Origin: Hemibagrus wyckioides
Taxonomy: Eukaryota; Chordata; Actinopteri; Siluriformes; Bagridae
Assembly: GCF_019097595.1 (NCBI RefSeq)
Contig: NC_080722.1
Coordinates: forward strand, 23,041,130-23,105,129
Direction: 5' to 3'
DNA: 64,000 nucleotides
Within the stretch, counting starts at the first letter, position 1, and every line of letters begins with the position of its first letter. Below the pieces are notes generated by a model that saw only the letters and a list, made by a program, of their open reading frames with translations, was not told where the DNA came from and did no database searches. Below, one piece after another: positions 24,374-37,461 of the stretch. A program made the position numbers and the translations under genes.

Positions 24374-27300
24374 TATGAGACATATTGGTAACTAGATAAA
24401 CATTTAACATTTATGGAATACAGAGGAACAGTCAGCCAGAGGAACAACTGAAACATCTGAGGACAAATGATGTTGACTTTTTGGTTCCTAGTAATAAGCT
24501 GCTTTACCAGACATTAGTAAATAAAATTGGACGGTAAAAGAATTGACTGGTAGAAGCTGTCCATCAAATTAATGGGAGCAAATGATTCTGATTCTTTTCT
24601 TGAACTTTTCAAAAGTCCCTTATAACACACAGCTAACCCAAAAACAAAGGTCAGAGATGAAGTGATACATAAAAAAAGTCAAACTTAACCATGCTTGAGT
24701 GCTACAGAAACTGCTCTAGTCCTGTTGCTATTATTATTATTTTATTTATTTCATTTTTTTTAAAGAATGGGAGAAACCTTAAGTTGGTACAATAGCTATT
24801 TTCAAACATTTCACTATGATATTCCTCTAGTTTGCACAGGATGCATGCTGAATTATTCAGCAATGAGTAAAATATTAACAAATTAATAAGATATTAAAAC
24901 ATTGTTCTTGTTATGCTGTGACAAGCAGCAGTCAATACTATCAAAACAAAAAACTAGACCTTAGTGTGCCATTGTTTAATTTTGTTCCCTTCTGATTAAC
25001 ACTGCATTGGAGTCCCCTGTGAATTCTCTCATAAATTGGCAATCATTCTAAAAGGTGCAAGACATTGATTACACACTCATAAAGAAATCAATTTCACTAA
25101 GTTTAGTCCAACTTACTGATTGAAACCCTTCCCAATTACCTTTAGATACCTCTCATTTCTGATGCTTCATCACTGAGCAACAAATTCTGTGGAGTGGTTT
25201 CAGCACACTGGAAGGAGAACACGTGTCATTTAATTCATATCTGAAGGTGTTAAACAACTCAAAGTCAAATGATGTCAACATCTTCTAAACTCATCATCTA
25301 AACGGTTAAATTTGACATATTTAGGAGCTATTATAATACACAGGCATAGGCATAAAACCTAATCAAAGAAGAACTATATTTGCCTTGACATACTAAAAAG
25401 GAGTTTCATTCAGCATATTCAGACAGCTCTAATCTCCTTAAACACTTAACAGAATAAAACCTCTTAAAATAATTAGAAAAATAATATAAGCTCCTTTAGT
25501 CATGGGGCATACCAAACACACAAAAATTTGCAGATGGATAAAATAGCAGGCAGCTTTGCACTCAAAACAAAGCACAACAAAAATATATATGCCTTTCAAA
25601 ATCTTAGTCTTTTGCTGATCACACAGCTCTATAAAGACCTGCACACAAAGCAAAGAATTATGCAGTGTGTCTGTGAGTGCACTGGGGGGTTCAAGATTAA
25701 CAACATTAATTGTCAACATTAATAGGCCAAGAACAAAGCATAGTGAATCATACAGTGCTTTCTGTTAATTCCATTGTATTTTTAAATCCATACTTAGAAT
25801 GCTAATGCACTAATGCTTCTCAGGTACAGTTTAAACCATTATTTAGAATACAACTTCATATACCTTTTACATACCAAAAATGTGAATGTGTTTATGTAGT
25901 GAATGTGAGTGGTAAAGTAGGAAACAAGAAAGTGTTTTGTGTGCATGAGAGAGATAAGGTAGCAAAAGTGAGTGTGCTTCTTGTGTATGTAAGAGATAAA
26001 GAGGTGAATGTGAGAGTGTTTTGTGTGTGTGAGAGATAGAGGTGAATGTGAGAGTGTTTTGTGTGTGTGAGAGATAAAGAGGTGAATGTGAGTGTTTTGT
26101 GTGTGTGAGAGATGAAAAGGTGAATGTGAATGTTTTGTGTGTGTGTGAGATGAAAAGGTGAATGTGAGTGTTTTGTGTGTGTGAGAGATGAAAAGGTGAA
26201 TGTGGGAGTGTTTTGTGTGTGTGAGAGATGAAAAGGTGAATGTGAGAGTGTTTTGTGTGTGTGAGAGATAAAGAGGTGAATGTGAATGTTTTGTGTGTGA
26301 GAGATGAAAAGGTGAATGTGAGTGTTTTGTGTGTGTGAGAGATAAAGCGGTGAATGTGAGAGTGTTTTGTGTGTGTGAGAGATGAAAAGGTGAATGTGAG
26401 AGTGTTCTGTGTGTGTGAGAGAGATGAAAAGGTGAATGTGAGTGTTTTGTGTGTGTGAGAGATAAAGCGGTGAATGTGAGAGTGTTTTGTGTGTGTGAGA
26501 GATGAAAAGGTGAATGTGAGTGTTTTGTGTGTGTGAGAGATGAAAAGGTGAATGTGAGTGTTTTGTGTGTGTGAGAGATGAAAAGGTAAATGTGAGAGTG
26601 TTTTGTGTGTGTGAGAGATGAAAAGGTGAATGTGAGTGTTTTGTGTGTGAGAGAGATGAAAAGGTGAATGTGAGTGTTTTGTGTGTGTGAGAGATGAAAA
26701 GGTGAATGTGAGAGTGTTTTGTGTGTGTGAGAGATGAAAAGGTGAATGTGAGAGTGTTTTGTGTGTGTGAGAGATGAAAAGGTGAATGTGAGTGTTTTGT
26801 GTGTGAGAGAGATAAAGAGGTGAATGTGAGTGTTGTGTGTGAGAGATGAAGAGGTGAATGTAAGAGTTGTGTGTGAGAGATGAAGAGGTGAATGTGAGAG
26901 TTGTGTGTGAGAGATGAAGAGGTGAATGTAAGAGTTGTGTGTGAGAGATGAAGAGGTGAATGTGAGAGTTGTGTGTGTGAGAGATGAAGAGGTGAATGTG
27001 AGAGTTGTGCGTGTGAGAGATGAAGAGGTGAATGTGAGAGTTGTGTGTGTGAGAGATGAAGAGGTGAATGTGAGAGTTGTGTGAGAGATGAAGAGGTGAA
27101 TGTGAGAGTTGTGTGTGAGAGATGAAGAGGTGAATGTGAGAGTGTTTTGTGTGTGAGAGAGATGAAAAGGTGAATGTGAGTGTTTTGTGTGTGTGAGAGA
27201 TGAAAAGGTGAATGTGAGTGTTTTGTGTGTGTGAGAGATAAAGAGGTGAATGTGAGAGTGTTTTGTGTGTGTGAGAGATGAAAAGGTGAATGTGAGTGTT

Positions 27301-27478
27301 TTGTGTGTGTGAGAGATAAAGAGGTGAATGTGAGAGTGTTTTGTGTGTGTGAGAGATGAAGAGGTGAATGTGAGAGTTGTGTGTGAGAGATGAAGAGGTG
27401 AATGTGAGAGTTGTGTGTGAGAGATGAAGAGGTGAATGTGAGAGTTGTGTGTGAGAGATGAAGAGGTGAATGTGAGAG

Positions 27479-28240
27479 TTGTGTGAGAGATGAAGAGGTG
27501 AATGTGAGAGTTGTGTGAGAGATGAAGAGGTGAATGTGAGAGTTGTGTGTGAGAGATGAAGAGGTGAATGTGAGAGTTGTGTGTGAGAGATGAAGAGGTG
27601 AATGTGAGAGTTGTGTGTGTGAGAGATGAAGAGGTGAATGTGAGAGTTGTGTGTGAGAGATGAAGAGGTGAATGTGAGAGTTGTGTGTGAGAGATGAAGA
27701 GGTGAATGTGAGAGTTGTGTGTGAGAGATGAAGAGGTGAATGTGAGAGTTGTGTGTGAGATGAAGAGGTGAATGTGAGAGTTGTGTGTGAGATGAAGAGG
27801 TGAATGTGAGAGTTGTGTGTGAGATGAAGAGGTGAATGTGAGAGTTGTGTGAGTGAGAGATGAAGAGGTGAATGTGAGAGTTGTGTGTGTGAGAGATGAA
27901 GAGGTGAATGTGAGAGTTGTGTGTGTGAGAGATGAAGAGGTGAATGTGAGAGTTGTGTGTGAGAGATGAAGAGGTGAATGTGAGAGTTGTGTGTGAGAGA
28001 TGAAGAGGTGAATGTGAGAGTTGTGTGTGTGAGAGATGAAGAGGTGAATGTGAGAGTTGTGTGTGAGATGAAGAGGTGAATGTGAGAGTTGTGTGTGTGA
28101 GAGATGAAGAGGTGAATGTGAGAGTTGTGTGTGTGAGAGATGAAGAGGTGAATGTGAGAGTTGTGTGTGTGAGAGATGAAGAGGTGAATGTGAGAGTTGT
28201 GTGTGAGAGATGAAGAGGTGAATGTGAGAGTTGTGTGTGA
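27479..28240. repeat. Higher-order repeat block, copy 1
   Basis: A run of 24 subtype-2 units in which the pattern of linker lengths (including a unique GTGTGAGTGAGAG linker at 27847) is repeated at 28437-29140. The only difference is three 32-bp units in copy 1 where copy 2 has one. Confidence 0.8.
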
Positions 28241-28436
28241 GAGATGAAGAGGTGAATGTGAGAGTTGTGTGTGAGAGATGAAGAGGTGAATGTGAGAGTT
28301 GTGTGTGAGAGATGAAGAGGTGAATGTGAGAGTTGTGTGTGAGAGATGAAGAGGTGAATGTGAGAGTTGTGTGTGAGAGATGAAGAGGTGAATGTGAGAG
28401 TTGTGTGTGAGAGATGAAGAGGTGAATGTGAGAGTT

Positions 28437-29140
28437 GTGTGAGAGATGAAGAGGTGAATGTGAGAGTTGTGTGAGAGATGAAGAGGTGAATGTGAGAGTT
28501 GTGTGTGAGAGATGAAGAGGTGAATGTGAGAGTTGTGTGTGAGAGATGAAGAGGTGAATGTGAGAGTTGTGTGTGTGAGAGATGAAGAGGTGAATGTGAG
28601 AGTTGTGTGTGAGAGATGAAGAGGTGAATGTGAGAGTTGTGTGTGAGAGATGAAGAGGTGAATGTGAGAGTTGTGTGTGAGAGATGAAGAGGTGAATGTG
28701 AGAGTTGTGTGTGAGATGAAGAGGTGAATGTGAGAGTTGTGTGAGTGAGAGATGAAGAGGTGAATGTGAGAGTTGTGTGTGTGAGAGATGAAGAGGTGAA
28801 TGTGAGAGTTGTGTGTGTGAGAGATGAAGAGGTGAATGTGAGAGTTGTGTGTGAGAGATGAAGAGGTGAATGTGAGAGTTGTGTGTGAGAGATGAAGAGG
28901 TGAATGTGAGAGTTGTGTGTGTGAGAGATGAAGAGGTGAATGTGAGAGTTGTGTGTGAGATGAAGAGGTGAATGTGAGAGTTGTGTGTGTGAGAGATGAA
29001 GAGGTGAATGTGAGAGTTGTGTGTGTGAGAGATGAAGAGGTGAATGTGAGAGTTGTGTGTGTGAGAGATGAAGAGGTGAATGTGAGAGTTGTGTGTGAGA
29101 GATGAAGAGGTGAATGTGAGAGTTGTGTGTGAGAGATGAA
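28437..29140. repeat. Higher-order repeat block, copy 2
   Basis: Twenty-two units with the same order of linker variants as copy 1, including the same unique GTGTGAGTGAGAG linker at 28739. From that linker onward the offset between copies is 892 bp. Confidence 0.8.
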
Positions 29141-32100
29141 GAGGTGAATGTGAGAGTTGTGTGTGAGAGATGAAGAGGTGAATGTGAGAGTTGTGTGTGT
29201 GAGAGATGAAGAGGTGAATGTGAGAGTTGTGTGTGAGATGAAGAGGTGAATGTGAGAGTTGTGTGTGTGAGAGATGAAGAGGTGAATGTGAGAGTTGTGT
29301 GTGTGAGAGATGAAGAGGTGAATGTGAGAGTTGTGTGTGTGAGAGATGAAGAGGTGAATGTGAGAGTTGTGTGTGTGAGAGATGAAGAGGTGAATGTGAG
29401 AGTTGTGTGTGTGAGAGATGAAGAGGTGAATGTGAGAGTTGTGTGTGTGAGAGATGAAGAGGTGAATGTGAGAGTTGTGTGTGAGAGATGAAGAGGTGAA
29501 TGTGAGAGTTGTGTGTGAGAGATGAAGAGGTGAATGTGAGAGTTGTGTGTGAGAGATGAAGAGGTGAATGTGAGAGTTGTGTGTGAGAGATGAAGAGGTG
29601 AATGTGAGAGTTGTGTGTGAGAGATGAAGAGGTGAATGTGAGAGTTGTGTGTGAGAGATGAAGAGGTGAATGTGAGAGTTGTGTGTGTATGTTAGAGGTA
29701 AAGAAGTGAATGAGAAGTGAAAGAGCTATTTGAAAACAAATAGTGAATGCGAAAATAATTTCTGGAACTGTAAGGAAAGTGAAGGCAGTGAAGGCAAGAT
29801 GCTGAATAACAGTTTGTCACACAATTTGTCACATGTCAATAATGATCACATATAAAGAGCATGGATTTTGCTGATACTCAGTAACACAAAATCTATATTT
29901 TCTTAATGACCATCTCTTTACAAGTCATTACATATTCACCATGAAAAACAAGTCAGGCTGCAGAATAGCTCTGACTTTTCCAATTACCTGCTAAATTATT
30001 CAGCAGTGCTGCGCTGCTATGAGAGCGGGTTTGATGCATAATTTACAAATAAATAGCAAGAGTATCACAAATGTATTGATTTTCACAAATCAATGTGAGA
30101 AACATTTAAACACACACACACAACAACAACAACAAAATAATGCAGCTGGTTCAAACAGGAGTGCAGTGCACATTTGCAAGATCCGTGATGGCGCCCCCCA
30201 TCTCACCCCCTCTCAAAGTGAAAAGATTTTAAACTATAAAAAACTAAAAGATATGGTAGATCAGATCTTTAAGATATCTTTTTAATGAACATCCATGCAC
30301 AAAGCAATGAAACAGGTTTATTGGCTAAACAGTAAATTATTTATTTATTTTTATCTGTACTGTTATTTCCAATAGAAACCGAAGCAGAAAAATGCTCGTT
30401 TTAAACGGCTGGGTCTGAGCAGCCCTCTCCATTACACACAATGGATTTATGAAATTACATCTGGATGAAGTCGTTTACTCACACCACATCTATTGCTTTC
30501 TGATAGTGTTTGCATGCTGAAAGATGTATCATGCTCATCTACATTATCAGAAGATGAGGTGAACCAGTAACTAGGTTGTGCTTGGTGGTGAGAGGCTCAC
30601 AATAATTTCAATAATATTTTTTTATTTTTTGAATGACGGATATTTGGAAATGAACTGATATTAACGTTAATCACTTTGCCCTCCAGGCAATGATGTTAAA
30701 TGCTGAATAAGTTTCAGAAATACAGTGATAACAGGATAAGTAAAGCTTCCCATTCTCCTTTGATCCACTTTCACATTGCTGTCCTCATTTAACTGAAATG
30801 TTTTTCTTTTTCCCCTCTTTCTTTTTCTTTTTTATGTCCCAGAACACTTTGCTCCTCCATTTTGGTCATTTGACTGGGACAGACTTATGGAGTAATGTCA
30901 GAGGGAAAATGATTGATCTCTTGATATAACAACATAAAAATCTAAACTCATTTCAAATGCTGAAGTTAAATAAAAATGTTTCCTTTCAGTATTTTAACAA
31001 ATAAGATTTTCAGTATGTGTGCATATGTTGGAGATCCTACAGATAGCTATACAGTACCGATTAAAACCTCGAAAGACTCAGCCAAGTCTCAGCAGGCTCT
31101 TATCTTAGGCTCTCACTCTGCAGCAGACATTTCAACTGCACTCATCACTTGCGATATGTGAATATTTCTGCCATACTTTGAGAATTATATTAATTTCTGC
31201 CACTTACAAATTGAATGGCAGCATCATGCTGAGACACTCTTGTTTTGCTATACACTGAAGACATATGGTTTGAGATCAAAAGAAGAATATGAGACAATAG
31301 TCCTCCCAAATTTTAATCTTTTAGTCCTATTGCAGTGAACACTATGGATAAACTGGATAAACATGCTATGGAAGTGAGCCTGTGATTAGTCCAAGCCCTG
31401 GAGCTGATTCATTCCAAGCAATTAATTCTCATTAATTCTCTTTTCTTTTCCTCTTTGTAAATATGAAAAAAGCAGTTATTCCTGTTCCACATGTTCTGTG
31501 CTTTTACCCTTGCAGACACTGGATCCACATTTAGTATACAAAGACCTTCAGGTGTGTTGGAAAAAAAAGTAGGTCCTAAATGATTGACTTTTCTGGCAAA
31601 CAGAACCTTGGTCCATTTTTGTACCCCAGAGTGTGCAAAATAACAGACTATGACAACACAGAGGTTAGTGGTCATTCCTCTCCAAGGAAACAAAATAGGA
31701 AATGTGCAATCAGAGGGATAAGCAGCTTCAGTCTTTGCTGGCCATGGAGTAGAATGCCTATCAGCACTTAGGGATTTTTTTTTAATGCATTGTATAAGGA
31801 GCCAACCAGAGACAGTCACTGCTGTCTTTCTCTGGTTTACTCTGATGACTACCTACCTACCTTCCTTCCTTCATTCCTTCCTCTCTCTCACACACACACA
31901 CACACACACTTTAATTTAAAAGGATGTGTTAATCTGGGATTTCAACTGTGAAATGGAGTCCAGCTGACAGACATGGAAAGGGAGTGACTTCCAGAGTTTG
32001 GGTACAGAGCCTGTGGAGAAGATACCATGCATGTTATTGATGTGTGGACTGAAAGAATGCAAACTGTCTAATGTGACAGCAATGCTCTTTGTTTGGGAAA

Positions 32101-33636
32101 GTGTGGACTTTTATAGCCATTAACATTTAGGAAGTTATTAGAAGGACAGAATCAGAAGTACAGAAGAGGTCATGAGTAATTTTAACAAGGGTTGAATCAG
32201 TGCTGGGTTTGGGACAGAAACAAAATGAATTGAAATGGTTCATAGATTACTGCTATGCAAATAAGCCTGGAGCCGAGATGCTACTGTCAGATCAAGAATT
32301 TTAAATATAAAAAAAATTCGAAGTATTTAAATCATGAGGATCTGCACAATATCTTTTTTTCAGAAATGTAATGGAAGCAATTTTCGGCAAGGAAGGAACA
32401 GTAGCGGTAGACAGAAAAAAGTTAATTATGGACATAATTAATAGGGAAAACTGAGAAAAGGCAGGCTTTATTCAGGCTAGTAGAGAGGAGATCCAGTGAA
32501 CAAGTGGACAGCTTGGACTTGGTAATGAGGTGCATGAAATCCTCAACTGCTGAAGGTTTGGAGGCCAACTGTTATTTGTTGACAGTGAAGCATAAAAGCT
32601 GTGTACTTTATCCAGAACTAATCATATCAAGTGATCAGTGCACATTTGCTTAAGTATAGTAAATACAGTTTTTTAGAACAGTCCAAGGATTTTTTGGTGC
32701 CAGGTCTTGGAGGTGAGAGAATATGCGATTTCAGGGGGACCAAGGGGGACCATTTCATATAAGGGATAGATCATCATCAGAAACAGGAATGGGAGGAACT
32801 GAATTTACAGTGAACTGGAACAAAAAACTAAGTCTAATATATGAGCATTGTTGTGTGTTGGGAACTTAATAAACAATTAAAGCCAAAACTATCCATTGTA
32901 CAAAATTAAAATCCTTATAAAATGTGCTATGGGATTATCAAACTGAATATTAAAGTCTCCCAATAAAATAAGGCTGCACACAGAACATAGCACACAAGCT
33001 GGTTAGGTATTGTTTGGTTTAAGTGGAAAAGTCACTAGGTTTTTGCCAAGTACTAGTAAGACACATAGGTCAGCAATAAGAGTGTGAAAAAAGAGCTTAT
33101 TGCTGTGTGATTGGAGATTAAAAAGGGAGAATTTGAGACAGCCTGAAACAGCAGGTGGAGCCATGTAGAGAAACTAGAACACTGTTGTTTATATATCTAG
33201 CAGTATTTTAAATGTATGAGGAAAAGTATGAGGATAAAGTTAGTAGCACTGTAATGCAAATTACAATGGGATCCACAATGTCCTGATGATAGAATACAGT
33301 TAAATGGAGGCTTGTAGTGGAACCTGAGTCAGAGGAGCTCTGTTGCTTGGTATGTCAGTTGCAAAAAGGAAATAATGGTGAAGGAATAAAATAATCCATA
33401 ACAGCGACTGGAAGATCCAAATAATAAAATGCCAAAACTGCATGATAAAATGTCAATAGACAGATCCAAAGCTAGAGCAAAGATCTACAGCCAACCAACT
33501 AGAACGATCAACAGTGGATCTGACCCGCCTGCCCAAACCATGTCAATCAGTCCAGTTGATGATTGGATAACTCCAGTCAGCACCACATGAAGTCTGCCAG
33601 GTTTCAACAGCAGACCACAGGACCACCAGGTCCGAG

Positions 33637-33870
33637 AAAGGCAGCAGCACCAGGTAAAACTTGATGAGGTACCAGAAAGCCACAGAAGACACCAGCAAAC
33701 AGGCACCAAACAGCAGTCCAATCATATTGTAAAACAGAAACGTTTAGAAAATGGCAGGCACAAAAATTGCATGAATGATCACTGGACCAGTAATTAGTGC
33801 AATAAAGGCAGGAATCAGGCAGCAACAACAGGTAAAAGTTGATGAGGTACCGAAAAGTTACAACAAACTT
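33637..33870. repeat. Duplicated module inside an unclassified repeat-like stretch
   Basis: GGCAGCAGCACCAGGTAAAA and the following TTGATGAGGTACC (about 33641) recur as GGCAGCAACAACAGGTAAAA and GTTGATGAGGTACC (about 33819). The surroundings look like an old element but I cannot assign it to a family. Confidence 0.5.
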
Positions 33871-35178
33871 CAATAGATGGTCATCCAGGGCACCCAAAAA
33901 TGTCCCAAAAAGGATACCAAATGGGTAAACATGGACTGGTGTAAAAATAGACAAGTAAGTAGCATAGGCCAGAAATACCAGCATTCACACAAATCACCAA
34001 TCCATTTATAGTTTCATATAATGTGTTAGCTGCTGTTATCACGCATGTTATAGTGGCAATAAAGAGTACCTCCCCACAAGCCTTTCATTTAAGATAATAA
34101 TGCAAAAAAAATGCAGTTTTTTTATCTTACTGAGAGTTATTTTACCTGGGGTTATTTATACTGGTCATTTTATATAAAATACTGCATAACTTATATTGTC
34201 AGTATTTTTTACACTGTTCTATGGAAATACAGAACTAAAAGATCAAAATACATTTGGATCTGTATTTTGAAAAAGTCAACACTGATGTTACTGATCATAC
34301 ATCATGATGAACCCTGACACTGTTACAACCCTAATGTGTGTGCTGAGAGCAAGGCTTAGTGCCATCATTACAAGAAGCATGCTATTAAATTTTAATCCCA
34401 CTGTATGATTACTTAATCACGTGTTGTTAGCAAGTTTTAATTTAAAAAATCAGGTAAGTGTGGTTTCTAATAATGTTAAGTAAAAAAGTGATTGCCTTTG
34501 AGACAGCAATATAAGAGGCAACACTAACCATCCATGTTCATATACCGCATTTCCACCATCTAGTATCCTTTATGTATAATGATGTCTCTGATGGCAACAA
34601 TAAGAAAAACCCAAATGAAGATGATGAAAGGAAAGTTATGTAAATCCCCTGAAGCACCATAATTACCAAAACAGATTTAAGAGAAGCAGCTGAAGAAAAA
34701 TCAAAAACCAGAGCAGGTAGCATGAGTGTGCTCCAACCAAAGAACTTCAGAGTTCAGATTCTGTTCTACCACTGCATATACAATGGCACAAAAAGTCTCA
34801 TTTATAAAACACTAATCTCATAAATCATCCCATGTCCCCTATTTCCAATCAACTTTCCACAGAGAGTTTTAAATAGAAATATATTCAGTGTGTGTATGTC
34901 TTTACCATAGAAAGATTTAAGAGAATTCAAAGAAACTAAGAAAAAGTAAGAAAAAAAATCATTGTAGCAGCATTTCTGACTGCTGTTTTGTCTTTAGGTG
35001 AACTGGTGTTTTAGAAAATTGGTAAATGTTCTCTTAATGTGGTTACAGCAAGGACTTTATGAATACTTTATAATTGCTGATGGGAAAAATAATTATTATA
35101 GATGACAATGTCACTTTGATCCAGATAATCTGTGCATACAAAATCAGGCAGCTCTTTTATGGGTTGATGATGTGACAC

Positions 35179-35950
35179 AGTGTACACTCCCCTGGTAAAA
35201 TGTCAGGTTTTGTAATGTAAAAAAAAAAAATCAACACAAAGCAATCATGTTAGAACTTTTTCCACTCTCAGTGTGAAATAAGCTACAGGAATATCTGATT
35301 ACTCTCTGCATGTGACAATAATCTCTCATATTTCTCATGTCTGGACTATAAGACAAGGTGGCTTAATGAAAGCCCTTTCTCATAATAATATTCAAGCTCA
35401 AATAAATCACCCCAAACCATGTGGCAAAATGAGTTATGGTCTGTGAGATCATTTACAAAAGGTATAATAATTCCATAATTCCAAAAGGTATGTTTGATGA
35501 AAATAAAAGAACAGCATACCCATGGTGCCTCATAGCATCATGATTTAGAGCTACAAATACCAATTGATTTTAGCGCAAAACCTTCAGATGTCTAATAGCA
35601 AGACAGTAACCCAAGTCATACTTCCAAATCAACAAAGGAATGGCTTAACCAAAAGGAAATCAATGTTTTTGATTGACTGAGCCAGAGCTCAGACCTGAAT
35701 GCTCGGCTAAAACTTGTGGGGTGACCTGTGTGCTGTACAGAGGAGATGTCCCTGCAATTTGCTAGATGTATAGAAAGATTTTTATTTCACTTTTACCCCC
35801 TAAAATGTTTCTGATTGTTTTTCACTTAATGTTTATACACTGTAATATCAAGGATGGAAAAAGTTCTGGAAATGATTTATCTTTGTTTAATGTTTCACAT
35901 TCTAAAAACCTGCCAGTTTAACAAGGGTCTGTAGACTTTCATATCCATAT
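35179..35950 (+). mobile_element. Tc1-like deletion derivative with long terminal repeats
   Basis: The left end (CAGTGTACACTCCCCTGGTA, then AAATGTCAGG and ACTTTTTCCAC) is mirrored at the right by GGAAAAAGTTCTGG, AACCTGCCAGTTTAACAAGG and GTCTGTAGACTTT. Inside, AGCCAGAGCTCAGACCTGAA and a following TGTGGGGTGACC mark the C-terminal transposase region on the plus strand. Most of the transposase is gone. An end fragment of the same family is at 50.85-50.99 kb. Confidence 0.75.
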
Positions 35951-36016
35951 GTACTTTTATAGCCACATGTAGTACAACTTGGATATCATATATTAATAAT
36001 AAGAAGAAAGAAAAAG

Positions 36017-36017
36017 A

Positions 36018-36069
<52 letters not shown>
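36017..36069. repeat. (ATT)n microsatellite
   Basis: About 18 ATT units. Confidence 0.97.
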
Positions 36070-36070
<1 letters not shown>

Positions 36071-36229
36071 GTTGTTACATAAAAATTATATTTAAGTCTT
36101 AAGTGTGATTGTTAGTTTTTAAACTATATTTAAGATCACAAGCTATAGATAAAGCCATATTTTTCAGGGCCATACTATCACCCTATCTAGACCAAAATAA
36201 TTGTTTGCTATTTTTCCCAAAGCTACACA

Positions 36230-36600
36230 AAAACACCGTCATGACGTCAGCAAAAATGATGCAGCCTACAAAAATGGCCACTGAGGACTACAACACCCAA
36301 TCTCTCACACGTTCAGACTCACCCAATTACTAATCACGCACACCCCTACTGATTCACATCCCAGTTCATTCACTCGTTGTGACATATACGCTCTGTGTCT
36401 CTGAGTAAAACCAAGTCTTTGTAACTGGTATGCTATACTTGTTGTAAGCTTCTGTTTGTTTGTAATTTTTTGATCTTGCTTGTCCCTGTTTATGCTGTTC
36501 ATACACTGCCTGACCTGTGCTTCTTTATGTTGTTGGATCACATCTTTGTTTTGTCTGGCATGTTTAAATACAGTTAAAGAAAGTTTAATTTAGTTTTCTT
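36230..36600. repeat. Possible dispersed repeat, unclassified
   Basis: Starts with TGACGTCAGCAAAAATG and AAATGGCCACTGAGGACTAC, followed by T-rich sequence with repeated CTTGT/CCTG words and TTTAAATACAG. This layout recalls a dispersed catfish/teleost repeat, but the assignment is from memory only. Confidence 0.3.
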
Positions 36601-37322
36601 GCTTTTAAAGGCATTTACCAATTGTGAATTATTACAAGTCTTACTGTTCACACTGGACTGATTTGAGATCAGACCACGCAGAGAGCAGACCACACAAATG
36701 AAGCCATTTTTCTCAGACTAGACAAAACAACTCAATTTGAACTGATTTAATGCTGTTAATTAGACAAGCCTGGCTGTGTCTCTGGGGTGTAGATAAACCA
36801 ATAACAGTAGTCAAAGGCTAGAAAACATGTAAGATCTTTAATTAAGACAATGTACAGTACTGCATTAGTGCTCAGGGACAGCAGGTCTTATTACTGGACA
36901 ACACTAATTACTGTTATTACTTTCTTTCCTCATATGTCACCTTTTTATTCTCAAGACATAAGATCTGAACACAATTTTTCTGTTGACTTTTTTTCTATTG
37001 TACAGTGTTGTACACTTGAATTGAACTGCACATCATCAATATCATCTGCTGCACAGAATATCAGGCATAGAGACAGTGTGCTTGATTTAGGGCTTCAGTA
37101 GCAGAAAAGTGAAAAACAGAGGTGAAAAAAGCAGCAGAAAGATAACTGATTACATAAAAGTAAATAAAGTGGCTAAATATATTCATATTTCATATAATTA
37201 TAGCAAAATGCACCCGTACAGAAAGCCATCAGAGAACTGCTCTGGTGCTAAATAGTGTTTTATGAACTTTCCTCTTATGAGGCTTGCAATGGCAGAAGAT
37301 GGGTGTATGAAAGGAGGCTTGC

Positions 37323-37461
37323 CTAAATGAGTTCCTCCTCTACCTATCCTGATGGACAGCTCCTCAGTTGTGCCTGGGGTTACAGGGTCCTCCACTTTCG
37401 CTTTTGCAGGTTTGGCATCAGAAGACCAGGTCAAAGCCAAATGCGGGTCTGTCTCAACACC
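37323..37461 (-). CDS. slc39a11: slc39a11 exon: variable loop before helix 4 (139 bp)
   Basis: The exon is 139 bp, begins in phase 0 and gives 46 codons plus one base. The acceptor (complement of bases 37462-37463) follows a strong T-rich tract ending TTGTTCCTCAG. The product starts GVETDPHLALTW and ends TEELSIRIGRGGTHL; the SIRIGR block with two acidic residues before it matches the same loop in vertebrate ZIP11, the poorly conserved segment between helices 3 and 4. The 3' border is best read as a GC donor, TTAG|GCAAGC, because the resulting spacing SIRIG...DK equals that recalled for human ZIP11. A GT donor 21 nt further inside (ATAG|GTAGAG, exon end at 37344) is in the same phase and would drop seven residues (GRGGTHL). 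The exon call is firm; the donor choice is less sure. Confidence 0.88.

Larger units (their letters stand above)
25885..29692. repeat. 3.8-kb minisatellite (32-40 bp units, two subtypes, higher-order repeats)
   Basis: Well over 90 units share the core GGTGAATGTGAG. Subtype 1 (about 25.99-26.82 and 27.13-27.36 kb) has AGTGTTTTGTGTG with GAAAAGG; subtype 2 (26.82-27.13 and 27.36-29.69 kb) has AGAGTTGTGTG with GAAGAGG. Unit length varies mainly through the number of GT and GA steps (32, 34 and 36 bp are the common forms of subtype 2). The first units near 25.9 kb and the last at 29.69 kb are degenerate edges. It lies in a slc39a11 intron; the transcript would carry the CA- and CU-rich complement. 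Confidence 0.97.

Noticed and set aside
29246..29491. 81-codon frame of VNVRVVCVRDEE repeats
   Set aside because: It exists only because 36-bp minisatellite units are in frame; 34-bp and 32-bp units on both sides break it. There is no start context or homologue.
25885..29692. CRISPR-like regular array
   Set aside because: There are no unique spacers between repeats; the units are directly tandem and the host DNA is vertebrate.
30976..31161. Possible exon after TTTCCTTTCAG at 30.98 kb
   Set aside because: The following frame has no recognisable protein similarity and no convincing donor, and lies on the strand opposite to slc39a11.
33485..33984. Hydrophobic minus-strand frames (60-126 codons)
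   Set aside because: The frames overlap a duplicated repeat module and are rich in Leu/Val/Phe by chance; no signal or known transporter motif.
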